DNA of 64,000 bases from Levilactobacillus fujinensis (GTDB lineage Bacteria; Bacillota; Bacilli; Lactobacillales; Lactobacillaceae): positions 62,001 to 126,000 of the forward strand of contig NZ_RHNX01000004.1 of the NCBI RefSeq assembly GCF_003946335.1. Direction: 5' to 3'. This document shows, one piece after another, positions 18,337-27,988 of the stretch. The stretch's first letter is position 1. Every line of letters begins with the position of its first letter. The notes under the pieces are model-generated. The model did no database searches. It was not told where the DNA came from and saw only the letters and a program-made list of their open reading frames with translations. Position numbers and translations under genes: made by a program.

Positions 18337-19323
18337 ATGAAATTATTCTGTTACGCTGTGCTCCCCGTAGAAAAGCCTTACATTACGGCTTGGGCCAAAG
18401 AAAATAATGTTGACGTCGAAATGATCAGTGATGAACTCAGCAAGGACAATGCTACTCTGGCTGAAGGATTCGACGGCGTATCTTCAGAAGGTATCACGCC
18501 AGTCGACGAAAGTGTCTACGCTACCTTTGAAAGATTCGGCATCAAGCAGTTAGCCATCCGACAAGTCGGCGTGGATAATCAAGACCTCGCTGCTGCTAAG
18601 AAACATGGAATCACCTTAACCAACGTGGCTTCCTACTCACCACGTGCCATTGCCGAGATGGGCGTCACGCAAGCGATGTATCTCCTGCGAAAAATTGGCA
18701 TCTACCAACAACGCATGGCCGCTGGTAACTTTGCTTGGGACGAATCAACAATCAGTACGGAAATTTTCAATTGTACAGTCGGCTTGGTCGGCGCTGGTCA
18801 TATTGGTAGTGCCACTGCACAAATTTACAGCGCCCTCGGTGCTAAGGTCTTAACCTATGATCCCTTCTATGATGCGGCACTGGAACCTTACACGACCTAT
18901 GCCGACTTAGACACTGTGTTAAGAGAAGCGGATATTATTTCGCTACATACTCCCCTGCTCCCGTCAACAAAGAATATGATTGCTGCTACTGCCTTTCAGA
19001 AAATGAAGCCTAACAGCATTCTTATTAACATGGCCCGTGGTGAACTTGTTGACACAGGTGCTTTAATCACGGCGCTCAAGAACAAGCAGATTGCCGGCGC
19101 TGGTCTAGACACTTTAGCCGATGAAATCGACTTCTTCGGTCTACAGAAGGACTGTCAAGAGACGCCAAGTGACTATCAAATACTCACTCAAATGCCCAAT
19201 GTCTTGGTGACGCCACATGTGGCCTTCTTCACCAAGCTAGCCATCAAGAACAGTATGGAAATCGCACTGAATGACGCGAAGACCATCATCAACGGTGACC
19301 GTAGCCACAACACGGTTAACTAA
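18337..19323 (+). CDS. D-2-hydroxyacid (D-lactate) dehydrogenase, paralogue 1
   Basis: A 328-residue NAD-dependent enzyme of the D-LDH family that interconverts 2-oxo acids and D-2-hydroxy acids. The nucleotide motif GAGHIG is at 152-157 with Asp175 at the end of beta-2, and the catalytic triad is Arg234 (ARGELVD), Glu263 (LADE) and His294 (TPHVAFF). The start is ATG 18337 with GGAGG nine bases before; a longer in-frame start is inside the upstream gene's end. It is 78% identical by hand count to the gene at 20543. It could be a D-2-hydroxyisocaproate-type enzyme rather than a true LDH. Confidence 0.87.
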   Translation: MKLFCYAVLPVEKPYITAWAKENNVDVEMISDELSKDNATLAEGFDGVSSEGITPVDESVYATFERFGIKQLAIRQVGVDNQDLAAAKKHGITLTNVASYSPRAIAEMGVTQAMYLLRKIGIYQQRMAAGNFAWDESTISTEIFNCTVGLVGAGHIGSATAQIYSALGAKVLTYDPFYDAALEPYTTYADLDTVLREADIISLHTPLLPSTKNMIAATAFQKMKPNSILINMARGELVDTGALITALKNKQIAGAGLDTLADEIDFFGLQKDCQETPSDYQILTQMPNVLVTPHVAFFTKLAIKNSMEIALNDAKTIINGDRSHNTVN

Positions 19324-19390
19324 AAGCCGCCGCTCCACAGAAGATGGTTGTTAATTGAAGACAATGTCGCTATCATTTAGGTAGCGTAAG

Positions 19391-19421
19391 AAAAAGTACA
19401 CCTCATCGTGTACTTTTCTTG
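19391..19421 (+). terminator. Terminator after D-LDH paralogue 1
   Basis: AAAAAGTACAC and GTGTACTTTTC pair across CTCATC, followed by TTGATT. It separates the pfoR-ldhD pair from the regulator gene. Confidence 0.75.
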
Positions 19422-19448
19422 ATTAAGCTTTAAGGAGATGACTACCTC

Positions 19449-20198
19449 ATGGCTGACGAAACTAAATTAAACAAAACAGTTATTCATGTCTTTGACATTT
19501 TAGATGCGATTAACGCCGCCGATACCTCAATTGGGGTAAGTGACTTAACACACCTGACCAAATTGCCTAAGACTACGGTTTTCCGCTTACTAACTACCCT
19601 AGAAGCAGTTAACGCGGTGGACAAAAATGCAAATCAACAATATAAAATCGGTCCCCGCTTAATTCCCTATGCCAAGAGTGTGGAACACCAAAATCTACTC
19701 GTGCAAACGGCAATTCCGTTCATGAAAGACTTTGTTAAGCAAACCAAGGAAGACATTAACCTCGGTGTCCTCTACAAGGATCAGGTCCTTTACCTACATT
19801 CTGAACAAGGAGATAAGTTCCGGCTTCAAGTCAACCTATTCCCAGTTGCTCCGCTCTACTGCAGTAGTCTTGGCAAGATATTTCTAAGTGAATTCTCACC
19901 GACTGATTTAGATACCTATCTAGCCCAGGAAGAACTTGACGAGCGAACAATCAATACGATTGTCGATCCGGATAAATTAAAGGTGGAAATTGCGGCAGCT
20001 AAAAAAGACCAGCTGGCCTATGATAATGAAGAATACGAGTACGGTCTAACCTGCATGGCCGTTCCCCTCTATCAAGACGGTAAAGTGGTCGCTGCCGCCA
20101 GTGTTTCCGGTCCAACGTCACGCTTAAGAGTTCGTGGCTGGGATAACGTCAAGGAGAGCATTATCGGCTTTGGGCAAACGCTGGATAAACTCCTGTAA
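19449..20198 (+). CDS. IclR-family transcriptional regulator
   Basis: A 249-residue regulator. The N-terminal winged helix-turn-helix (about residues 10-60, with LTHLTKLPKTTVFRLLTTLE) and the C-terminal IclR effector domain (GPRLIPYA, SSLGKIFLSEF, EYEYGLTCMAVPLY) are both complete. SD AAGGAG. It lies between the two D-LDH paralogues and probably controls both flanks. The palindrome at 17212-17238 is the obvious operator. The effector is likely a small organic acid by family precedent. Confidence 0.9.
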   Translation: MADETKLNKTVIHVFDILDAINAADTSIGVSDLTHLTKLPKTTVFRLLTTLEAVNAVDKNANQQYKIGPRLIPYAKSVEHQNLLVQTAIPFMKDFVKQTKEDINLGVLYKDQVLYLHSEQGDKFRLQVNLFPVAPLYCSSLGKIFLSEFSPTDLDTYLAQEELDERTINTIVDPDKLKVEIAAAKKDQLAYDNEEYEYGLTCMAVPLYQDGKVVAAASVSGPTSRLRVRGWDNVKESIIGFGQTLDKLL

Positions 20199-20235
20199 GT
20201 CTGCGACGTCAATAAAGCTGACTACTATCCTAAAC

Positions 20236-20275
20236 AAAAAGTGCGCATTCGACAGTTGCCGGATTCGCATTTTTT
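20236..20275 (+). terminator. Probable terminator after the IclR-family gene
   Basis: AAAAAGTGCGCATTCG and CGGATTCGCATTTTTT form an imperfect stem ending in six Ts, about 40 bases past the stop. The following 270 bases up to the next gene show only a small CCGAAAG/CTTTCGG hairpin (20454-20471) and no clear promoter. Confidence 0.55.
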
Positions 20276-20542
20276 GATTTCTTATTTCCACATGTTTTTT
20301 AGCGTTTCTCGAGCCATTTAAACAATCCCCACTGACTCACGTAAATAGCTAGAACAATTCCACCAAACGAAATATAATTGTCACACACAACAAGATGGCG
20401 ATATTCAATTGCGTTATTAGTTTGGCCGACAGCTATGTCCAAAATAAATTCCACCGAAAGCCACCTTTCGGCTTGCACTCCCCACCCTCTCTGTAGTTCA
20501 ATTAAAGAAAGCGGTTTAAAAATATAATTGGAGGCTTTCAGA

Positions 20543-21529
20543 TTGAAAATCTTTTGTTACGGCGTCTTATCCGTCGAAGAACCCTATGCACAAGCGTGGG
20601 GCAAAGCAAACCACGTCGAAGTTGGCACCACTAGTTCAGAACTCAGTGCTGACAACGCTGAATTAGCGAAGGGATATAACGGTGTCTCCTCTAAAGGAAT
20701 CACGCCCGTCACTGAAGGGGCCTATGCAACCTTTGAAAAATTTGGCATTAAACAGCTAGCCATTCGTCAAGTCGGTGTCGACAACCAAGACCTCGTGGCC
20801 GCCAGCAAACACGGGATCACACTGACGAACGTGGCCTCCTACTCCCCCCGCGCCATTGCGGAAATGGGCGTGACACAAGCGATGTACCTGCTGCGTCACA
20901 TCGGCGTCTATCAAGAACGCATGGCCGCCGGCAACTTCGCTTGGGATGGGTCCACCATCAGTACCGAAATCTTCAACTGCACGGTCGGCCTGATTGGCGC
21001 CGGTCACATTGGCGGGGCCACCGCACAAATTTATAGCGCATTGGGGGCTAAGGTCTTGACCTACGACCCCTTCTACGATGCGGCCTTAGAACCCTACACG
21101 ACCTACACCGACTTAGAAACAATCTTAAAGGAAGCCGATATTATCTCGCTGCACACGCCACTCTTACCATCGACCAAGAACATTATCGACGCGGCCGCCT
21201 TGAAAAAAATGAAAGCCAACGCGATTCTGATCAACATGGCCCGTGGCGAATTGATTGATACGCAAGCATTGATTGACGCCCTCAAAGCCAAAGAAATTGC
21301 TGGTGCCGGTCTGGATACGTTGGCTAATGAAGTCGGCTTCTTCCGTCTCAAGAAACCATACGCCGAGACACCGAAAGACTTCCAAGAACTAAATGCCATG
21401 TCAAATGTGGTCATTACACCTCACGTGGCCTTTTTCACCAAGTTAGCCGTTAAGAACGGTCTCGAAATCGCGCTGAACGATGCTAAAACTATCATCACTG
21501 GTGGTCGTAGCCGTCACGCAGTTAACTAA
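20543..21529 (+). CDS. D-2-hydroxyacid (D-lactate) dehydrogenase, paralogue 2
   Basis: A 328-residue D-LDH-family enzyme, the same length as the paralogue at 18337, with the same GAGHIG dinucleotide motif, Arg234, Glu263 and His294. The start is taken as TTG 20543: GGAGG (20530-20534) lies 8 bases upstream and the N-terminus MKIFCYGVL then matches the paralogue. An earlier TTG at 20528 includes the ribosome-binding site and is not credible. By eye its third codon positions are more G/C-rich than those of paralogue 1. It ends at a strong bidirectional terminator shared with thiI. Confidence 0.87.
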   Translation: MKIFCYGVLSVEEPYAQAWGKANHVEVGTTSSELSADNAELAKGYNGVSSKGITPVTEGAYATFEKFGIKQLAIRQVGVDNQDLVAASKHGITLTNVASYSPRAIAEMGVTQAMYLLRHIGVYQERMAAGNFAWDGSTISTEIFNCTVGLIGAGHIGGATAQIYSALGAKVLTYDPFYDAALEPYTTYTDLETILKEADIISLHTPLLPSTKNIIDAAALKKMKANAILINMARGELIDTQALIDALKAKEIAGAGLDTLANEVGFFRLKKPYAETPKDFQELNAMSNVVITPHVAFFTKLAVKNGLEIALNDAKTIITGGRSRHAVN

Positions 21530-21541
21530 ATTTCGGTATAC

Positions 21542-21574
21542 AAAAGAGCTGTGCAAATTTTGCACAGCTCTTTT
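21542..21574. terminator. Perfect bidirectional terminator between D-LDH 2 and thiI
   Basis: AAAAGAGCTGTGCAAA, one base, TTTGCACAGCTCTTTT: 16 perfect base pairs between convergent genes. Confidence 0.88.
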
Positions 21575-21664
21575 CTACGTCTTTGATTGGGCTAGATGGC
21601 CCATGTGCCCAGAGGGAAACAGGTTACGTTTAAACCTGCTCAATACGCCTTGCACATTCTCTGT

Positions 21665-22882
21665 TTACAATAGTTCCGCAAATACATCTTCATTTTGGTT
21701 CAGGTAGTTGTCCCCTGGCCGGATCTCCGTGATAGTAATCCCGTCGAGTGCTTCCTGCATCAGCCCCTCAACGTCAATGTAGCCTTCATACTTCCGTGAC
21801 TTTTCCAAGTCGGGATGCGTCTTGGGTGCCGGTGGCGTGAAAATCGTGCAGCAATCTTCGTATGGCAAAATCGACAGGTCATAGGTGTCGATATTTTTGG
21901 CAACCTTAATGATTTCCGTCTTATCCATCGACAACAATGGCCGCAAAATCGGCATGGACGTAACATCATTAATGGCAGCCATGCTTTCCAACGTTTGTGA
22001 TGCCACTTGGCCCAAAGATTCTCCGTTGAAGATCCCTTTGGCGTGACGCTTCTCAGCAATCGCTGCCGTCAACCGTAACATCAACCGACGTTGCACCGTC
22101 ATCAGGTAACCCTCGGGAACTTTTTCCTTGATAGTTTCCTGAATCTTAGTGAACGGTACCTGGATGAATTGGATACCACCAGAGTACCCTGCCAACCGTG
22201 CCGTTAATTCCTTTGCTTTAGCCAAGGCTTGTTCGGACGTGTAGGGTGGACTAAAGAAGTGGACCATGTCAATCTTAACGCCCCGCCGTAAAGCGTAGTA
22301 GGACGCAACCGGTGAGTCAATCCCACCAGAAAGCATCATCACGGCCTTACCGCCAGTACCCACAGGCAATCCACCGGCACCTTGGACGGTTTCGCCGGAT
22401 AAGAAGACCCCGTTCATCCGCACTTCGACCCGTAATTCCAGATCAGGGTGCTTCATTTTAACGGTCAATTCGGGAATATTTTCGAGTAGCGTGCTCCCCA
22501 GAATTTCGTTCATCTGATAAGTGTCGTACGCGAATTCTTTATCTTGACGTCGCGTATTGATTTTAAAGGTCATACCTGGTTTGAAGGCTTCCTTAACCAT
22601 GGCCACGGCCGTTTTCTTGATGGCGTCGATATCCTTATCCACCTTGACCGATGGCGAAAAGTTTTCGATACCAAAAACACCCTTCAAACGTTTCATAACG
22701 GCCTCTGAATCCGCCCCGTTTAAAGTAACGTGTAGGCGGTCGTGTTGTGCCTTGACTTCAATACCCTCAAAGGTACTGAGCGCCTTGCGGACGTTTTGGC
22801 CCAACTGCTTGATGAAGTCTTTTTTGTTCTTTCCCTTCGTCGACAGTTCGCCGTAACGGACCATAATTTCGCTGTATTCCAT
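21665..22882 (-). CDS. thiI: tRNA 4-thiouridine synthase / sulfurtransferase ThiI
   Basis: A 405-residue enzyme that adenylates U8 of tRNA and inserts sulfur. It has the NFLD and THUMP domains (about 1-165), then the PP-loop [11 protein letters not shown] (about 184-194). It lacks a C-terminal rhodanese domain, as in other Firmicutes, and so depends on the dedicated cysteine desulfurase encoded just upstream. The 30-base gap to that gene indicates an operon. SD AAAGGGG. Confidence 0.95.
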   Translation of the reverse strand: MEYSEIMVRYGELSTKGKNKKDFIKQLGQNVRKALSTFEGIEVKAQHDRLHVTLNGADSEAVMKRLKGVFGIENFSPSVKVDKDIDAIKKTAVAMVKEAFKPGMTFKINTRRQDKEFAYDTYQMNEILGSTLLENIPELTVKMKHPDLELRVEVRMNGVFLSGETVQGAGGLPVGTGGKAVMMLSGGIDSPVASYYALRRGVKIDMVHFFSPPYTSEQALAKAKELTARLAGYSGGIQFIQVPFTKIQETIKEKVPEGYLMTVQRRLMLRLTAAIAEKRHAKGIFNGESLGQVASQTLESMAAINDVTSMPILRPLLSMDKTEIIKVAKNIDTYDLSILPYEDCCTIFTPPAPKTHPDLEKSRKYEGYIDVEGLMQEALDGITITEIRPGDNYLNQNEDVFAELL

Positions 22883-22912
22883 TGCGCGACCCCTTTCGTT
22901 TTGTAGTTGAGC

Positions 22913-24058
22913 TTAGTTTAATTTTGCAAATTGTGTGTACAAGTCGTCAAACACGCGGTTGAATTCTTCGGCTTCCGCCATGGTGTTGTGTTCATCTAGT
23001 GAGATTCGCACCGCACTCGTGGCAATACCATCATCGATCTTCATGGCCTGTAACGTGCTAGATTCTACATGCTTCTTAGAAGAGCAAGCACTGGTTGTTG
23101 AGATGTAAATATCGTGTTCCTCAAAAGCATGAACGATGGTTTCGCCCCGGACACCAGCGATGGCAAAGCACAGAATGTGCGGTGCGAAAACGGGTAAATC
23201 CTTGGAAAAAATTGTCACGTTCGGGAACTTTTCAACGTGATGCAGAATGGCTAACCGAATCTCGCGTTGCTGTTTGACCTTAGCTGCCTCATTATCAAGT
23301 AACAGGCGCAAAGCCTTCGCCATGGCAGCGATAGCCGGTAAATTTTCGGTTCCAGAGCGCAGATTACGTTCCTGCCCCCCACCGGCCATTAACGGTGCCA
23401 ACTTCCGGCCCTGCCGTTTGTACATGAAACCGATACCGCGTGGTGCGTGAAATTTATGACCAGAAAAGGTAACAAAGTCGACTCGGTCGTTAAAGATCTT
23501 GTCAGCCAAACCCTTCCCGATTCCTTGAACAGCATCGATGTGCCAATGAATCCGAGGAAAGTCACGTAGGACCGCTGCAATCTCATCAAGTGGCTGCACG
23601 GCCCCAATTTCGTTGTTCACGGCCATCGTGGACACCAAAATCGTCGATGGTTTAATGGCGGCCCGCAAATCTTCTGCGGAAACTCGTCCATTCTCATCAA
23701 CTGGTAAATAAGTGACTTCAAACCCCAACTGCTTGAGCTGTTCCATGGAATTATGAACCGCTGGATGTTCGACCTCAGTCGTAATCAAGTGGTTCCCAAA
23801 TTCTCGTTTCGCCATCGCTGTTCCCTTGATGGCCCAGTTATCGCCCTCGGTACCACCACTGGTGAACAGGATTTCACTGAGTTTGACGCCTAACAGATCA
23901 GCAATCTGTTGCCGGGATTGTTCAAGCAGGTTAAAAGCTTGTTCCCCAAACTTATGTAAGCTTGAAGGATTACCCCAATAGTTTGCGCTAACCTTTGCAT
24001 AAGTATCAACGACTTCGGGTGCTGCCTTAGTCGTTGCACTGTTATCAAAATAAATCAT
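22913..24058 (-). CDS. Cysteine desulfurase (NifS/IscS family, NifZ-like)
   Basis: A 381-residue PLP enzyme releasing sulfur from cysteine as a persulfide. The PLP lysine is Lys202 in TFSGHKFHAPRG and the catalytic Cys325 sits in TTSACSSKKH. It is paired with thiI, the NifZ-ThiI arrangement of Bacillus, so its main role is probably tRNA thiolation. SD AGAGGG. Confidence 0.95.
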   Translation of the reverse strand: MIYFDNSATTKAAPEVVDTYAKVSANYWGNPSSLHKFGEQAFNLLEQSRQQIADLLGVKLSEILFTSGGTEGDNWAIKGTAMAKREFGNHLITTEVEHPAVHNSMEQLKQLGFEVTYLPVDENGRVSAEDLRAAIKPSTILVSTMAVNNEIGAVQPLDEIAAVLRDFPRIHWHIDAVQGIGKGLADKIFNDRVDFVTFSGHKFHAPRGIGFMYKRQGRKLAPLMAGGGQERNLRSGTENLPAIAAMAKALRLLLDNEAAKVKQQREIRLAILHHVEKFPNVTIFSKDLPVFAPHILCFAIAGVRGETIVHAFEEHDIYISTTSACSSKKHVESSTLQAMKIDDGIATSAVRISLDEHNTMAEAEEFNRVFDDLYTQFAKLN

Positions 24059-24517
24059 TCAGAACCCTCTTATCTCTTTTCTATTGGTTCGACTCCGATA
24101 GAAATTCTTTTTCATTATAAACACAAACCTTACGAACCACAAGTGGTGCGGCCTAAATCTCATGGCTTTCTGATGAATTCTAATTCCGAAATATTAGGTG
24201 TGCTTGGTCGGACAAGCTGGCGATTTACCCGCTGTCCGGTTTACGTTGAAGCCCTATGACAATTGAGCCAGCATGTTTAGAGGCCGCCCCCAATAAGAAC
24301 CAAAATTAGGCGTTACCCACAGATTCACGAAGCCATTTAATTCACGTTGAATAAGACCCCTACAATGGCAGCCCCAAATCGGCCATCAGACGTATAACAC
24401 CCCAGTTTGATAAGCAGTCAAATCACACAACCTGTTAATCAAAAGAAGCGCCACGCCAATTAGACTATCCGCTCATAGTCATCCTGCCGTAACGCCCCTG
24501 TTCATTTTAAAATCAAC
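24059..24517. other. 459-base intergenic region without a recognised gene
   Basis: It holds the upstream region of the nifS gene and the downstream region of ezrA. There are short repeats of AATTAGG type that might be remains of the MITE-like family, but I could not align them convincingly. No clear terminator for ezrA and no ORF with a ribosome-binding site were seen. Confidence 0.5.
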
Positions 24518-26245
24518 TTATTCTGCGCCCCGCTTAGGTTTAGCCGTTCCCTTACGTTGGTAATAGGCGTCTTCCAAGCGTTTGTACGAGCCAGGTTCCA
24601 CGTCATCTAATACCGTAGCGATAGTTTCCAAAGCTTGTGCGTATTGGTGGTCCTTTTCAAACAGCTCGGCGGCCTTCTTGCTGGCTTCGGCGACGTTTTC
24701 GTGACTCGTCTGGTAGCGGTTAGCGTATTGTAGAAGTTGTTCCGCTAACTGTGCGCTATCGATCAAGTCATCCGTCTTTTCCTGTAGGGTGTCCAGATCC
24801 GTTTGGATGATCAACAATTGCTTGGTGATGCGTTCCATGTCGATCTGTGGCTGATCCATATCAGTCGCTAACTGTGCCACTTCATCCCGAACAACGAAGA
24901 AATAATCCAAGTAATCCTGAGGAATTCCAGGAAGATTTAAATTCTCCACCTGGCGCCGTAAACTATGTAGATTAAAGTCGAATTGTTGTAAGGTGTCGCG
25001 GGCTTGCCGCTCTTCATCGGCCAAACCAGCTACGCTATTTAAAATCTGTGCTTGCTGCTCTTCAATTTGCTTCAAATCTTTTTCTTGTTGTTTTTGATGT
25101 TCCAAGACATGTGAATAGGTAGCTGTCTTCCCCGTCAAATCTTGCACATCACGCTGATAAATGCCATCGATGGTCCGCAACTGTTCGTTAAGTTCACGTG
25201 CCGTTTCCAATTCTTGATGGTCCAACGTGTAGTTTTGGCTCAACCGGTCCAACTCATTAAGCAGCGTGTGGCTTTGATTTTGGGCGTGGGCGATAAACTT
25301 GGCAACGCCGTCCAAATTAGCTTCGACTGGGTCCTTGGCATCAATTTCCGTTTGCATTAAATCATAGAGCTGATCAATCTGGCCTGAAATGCGGTCATTA
25401 ACGACTTTGGCATCATCCGGTCGTAGCTTACTCAGGGTTTCTAAGTTTTCACTGATGTGGTCAGCAACCTGTTGAATCAGTTCCGAAATATTTTCATCGC
25501 CAAATTGATAATGATCGGCCGTCAATTGTTGATAGCCACCCTTTAATTCCTTCACCTGGTCAGGGTAAACGACGGTCAAATCTTTATACAGTGGTGGGAT
25601 GGCCTTGATGAGGTCTTCAAGGTCTGCCGTATCGTCCTGTAATTGCGTCAATACATCAGCAGCCCGCTCGTGGTCTCCCGATTGGGTCAATCGCGTAAAC
25701 GTGTCAAAATTATCTTCTAGTTGACTGAGCCGTTCTTCGAGACCATCAATGCTGGGACCAAACGCAAAGTTTTTCGCAAGTAACGTCTTCCGTAAATCCT
25801 GATACTTTTGTTCCAGGTCACGAACAGCTTGCCGATGCTGCTTGTCGACTTCTTGTAAAGCCGCCAATTTTGCTTGGACAGATTGAACGAGTTCGTCCGT
25901 TTGGTTAACCAACTCAGCAACCTTAGTGAGGTCACGACGAAGGCCCACCAGATTTAGCCCCCGCGAATCTTCGGTCAACTTCGCCAGCTGCTGATCGATT
26001 CGGGTAAATCGGTTCTCGGTAATGTCAGTAAAGTCCGCCTGCAACTGTTGGTATTGCGCCAACGACTGTCCAGTCAGACTTAACTGGCCAACGAGATCAA
26101 CCTCGTCAGCTAGTGGAATTGCCACCATGGTTTCCTTTTTTGCGGTTAACGCCGCCACCTGTTGTCGTATTCGTTGCTGGTAAACGAGTACACCGACGTA
26201 GACGATAACCGCCAATACGACGACTCCGATTAGAACACCTAACAT
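24518..26245 (-). CDS. ezrA: Septation ring formation regulator EzrA
   Basis: A 575-residue single-pass membrane protein: an N-terminal transmembrane helix (MLGVLIGVVVLAVIVYVGVL) followed by a cytoplasmic spectrin-like coiled coil through to the end. It binds FtsZ and prevents extra Z-rings. The start is taken at ATG 26245 because AAGGATGGGG lies upstream; ATG 26263 would add six residues with a poor SD. The length is typical. It appears monocistronic. The C-terminal QNR patch known from Bacillus EzrA is not obvious. Confidence 0.92.
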   Translation of the reverse strand: MLGVLIGVVVLAVIVYVGVLVYQQRIRQQVAALTAKKETMVAIPLADEVDLVGQLSLTGQSLAQYQQLQADFTDITENRFTRIDQQLAKLTEDSRGLNLVGLRRDLTKVAELVNQTDELVQSVQAKLAALQEVDKQHRQAVRDLEQKYQDLRKTLLAKNFAFGPSIDGLEERLSQLEDNFDTFTRLTQSGDHERAADVLTQLQDDTADLEDLIKAIPPLYKDLTVVYPDQVKELKGGYQQLTADHYQFGDENISELIQQVADHISENLETLSKLRPDDAKVVNDRISGQIDQLYDLMQTEIDAKDPVEANLDGVAKFIAHAQNQSHTLLNELDRLSQNYTLDHQELETARELNEQLRTIDGIYQRDVQDLTGKTATYSHVLEHQKQQEKDLKQIEEQQAQILNSVAGLADEERQARDTLQQFDFNLHSLRRQVENLNLPGIPQDYLDYFFVVRDEVAQLATDMDQPQIDMERITKQLLIIQTDLDTLQEKTDDLIDSAQLAEQLLQYANRYQTSHENVAEASKKAAELFEKDHQYAQALETIATVLDDVEPGSYKRLEDAYYQRKGTAKPKRGAE

Positions 26246-26431
26246 TTTGACCCCATCCTTCATCCGCTTTTAAACGTTTAACGAGTTGCAAAATAACTCG
26301 GTTCATTTTACAATTTAATCTAATTTCGATTATAGCATAACTCACGCCTACGCTTCACTAGGTTTTCACGATTACCTTAACCTTTTTTCCTATATGCAAT
26401 TACCAAAATCATCCACAGGAGGTCTTTTTAA

Positions 26432-26899
26432 ATGAGTGACTCAATTAACCCTTTAATCACTGAGCAACTTGACGCGCTTTTGCATGAAGAAACCAACACC
26501 ATTGCAAACCTGTCTAATGCCTCAGCACTTTTGAAACAAACCCTAGACGATGTCAACTGGACCGGCTTTTATTTGTACCAGCCAGAAACTGACGATCTGA
26601 TCTTGGGACCCTTCCAAGGCAACGTCGCCTGCATGCACATTGAAAACAATCGTGGTGTGTGCGGGACAGCCTTAGCCACACAAGAGACCCAACGTGTAGC
26701 AGATGTCCATCAGTTTGCTGGTCATATTGCGTGTGACTCGGCTAGTAACGCGGAAGTCGTTGTCCCCCTGACCACAGCAACTGGCAAGTTTGGTGTCATG
26801 GACATTGACTCCCCCAGTAAGGACCGTTTCTCGACCGCTGACCAAGCTGTTCTTGAGGAATTTGCCCGCGTTTTGTTAAAACACATTGACAAAGACTAG
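26432..26899 (+). CDS. Free methionine-R-sulfoxide reductase (GAF-domain protein)
   Basis: A 155-residue single GAF domain of the fRMsr (YtsP/YebR) family that reduces free L-methionine-R-sulfoxide. The conserved cysteines are present in VACMHIENNRGVCGTA and HIACDSASNAEVVVPL, together with WTGFYLY. SD GGAGG. The rpsD promoter is embedded at its 3' end. Confidence 0.88.
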   Translation: MSDSINPLITEQLDALLHEETNTIANLSNASALLKQTLDDVNWTGFYLYQPETDDLILGPFQGNVACMHIENNRGVCGTALATQETQRVADVHQFAGHIACDSASNAEVVVPLTTATGKFGVMDIDSPSKDRFSTADQAVLEEFARVLLKHIDKD

Positions 26900-26915
26900 C
26901 TATTCTGGTTATACT
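26886..26915 (+). promoter_or_regulatory. Promoter of rpsD
   Basis: TTGACA (26886-26891) lies inside the last codons of the fRMsr gene, and TATACT (26910-26915) follows after 18 bases. The predicted start near 26922 leaves a leader of about 175 bases. Confidence 0.75.
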
Positions 26916-26921
26916 GGTGTT

Positions 26922-27084
26922 TGTGTAAAATAATGCAGCGATAAGTGGTAAGCTCGTCAACAGATTGTTGCCGTTCAATTGGTTCAGGAAGTAACCTGCG
27001 GCTGCATACGGTGAAACCTGCAAAGCAATCTGCACGAATACTAAACTTATATACAGCTTATTTTACTCCAAATAATATTTTATT
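26922..27084 (+). promoter_or_regulatory. Long rpsD leader, candidate S4 autoregulatory region
   Basis: Firmicute rpsD genes are autogenously repressed by S4 binding a structured leader. This leader is long enough and has complementary blocks (AGATTG near 26959 and CAATCT near 27030) plus repeated ACCTGC. I could not establish the pseudoknot by hand, so this is a candidate only. Confidence 0.35.
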
Positions 27085-27097
27085 GGAGGAACTATCT

Positions 27098-27703
27098 ATG
27101 TCTCGTTACACTGGCCCAAGCTGGCGTATTTCCCGTCGTTTAGGGGTATCCCTTTCCGGCACTGGTAAAGAATTAAACCGTCGTCCTTATGCACCTGGTG
27201 ATCATGGTCAAGGTCGTCAAAAGAAGCTTTCTGAATACGGTACGCAATTGCGTGAAAAGCAAAAGCTCCGGTTCACTTACGGCATGACTGAACGTCAATT
27301 CTACAACTTGTTCAAGCGTGCCGGCAAGATCAAGGAAGGTACCCATGGTACTAACTTCATGATCTTACTCGAACGTCGTCTGGACAACGTGGTTTACCGT
27401 TTAGGTTTGGCAACGACTCGTCGTCAAGCTCGTCAATTGGTTAACCATGGTCATATCACTGTTGATGGCAAGCGTGTTGACATCCCTTCATACGAAGTCG
27501 AAGTTGGCCAAGTTGTCTCAGTTCGTGAAAAGTCCAAGGACATGACCATCATCAAGGGCGCTGTTGAAGCCGTTGTTGGTCGTCCACAATACGTCCAATT
27601 CGACGCTGACAAGCTGGAAGGTTCCCTTACCCGCTTACCACAACGTGAAGAATTAGATGCAGAACTCGACGATTCTCTTATCGTTGAATACTACAACCGT
27701 TAA
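27098..27703 (+). CDS. rpsD: 30S ribosomal protein S4
   Basis: A 201-residue primary 16S rRNA-binding protein. It begins [16 protein letters not shown], and the S4 domain ([30 protein letters not shown]) is intact. The start is ATG 27098 after GGAGG; upstream in-frame sequence belongs to the leader. There are no zinc-binding cysteines (C- type). Monocistronic with its own terminator. Confidence 0.98.
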   Translation: MSRYTGPSWRISRRLGVSLSGTGKELNRRPYAPGDHGQGRQKKLSEYGTQLREKQKLRFTYGMTERQFYNLFKRAGKIKEGTHGTNFMILLERRLDNVVYRLGLATTRRQARQLVNHGHITVDGKRVDIPSYEVEVGQVVSVREKSKDMTIIKGAVEAVVGRPQYVQFDADKLEGSLTRLPQREELDAELDDSLIVEYYNR

Positions 27704-27725
27704 GATTAAGGTCTTAATTGGTTTG

Positions 27726-27757
27726 AAAAAAGCCTTGCCTACTGGCATGGCTTTTTT
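27726..27757 (+). terminator. Terminator of rpsD
   Basis: AAAAAAGCC..TGCC pairs with GGCA..GGCTTTTTT, 23 bases after the stop codon. Confidence 0.85.
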
Positions 27758-27988
27758 ATTTGCCGTGAAGTTAGACTGATTATCCCCATTTTGTGGGAGA
27801 TTTATCGGATGTCACCGTGAATTATAGAAACGCACGACTTTAAAAATGGTTCACAAATCATTGCGCACTTTTCTAAACTCGTCAACCTATGATAGGATGT
27901 AGAAGATTCAATTTTACGACTTGTAGATTAGGCTTACAATCTGCTGACAGCTACGTGGTCAACAGAAATACATACTGGAGGCTTCATT

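Noticed and set aside
20756-21414. Minus-strand ORFs opposite the second D-LDH gene
   Set aside because: Overlapping shadow frames without ribosome-binding sites; the plus-strand gene has complete catalytic motifs.
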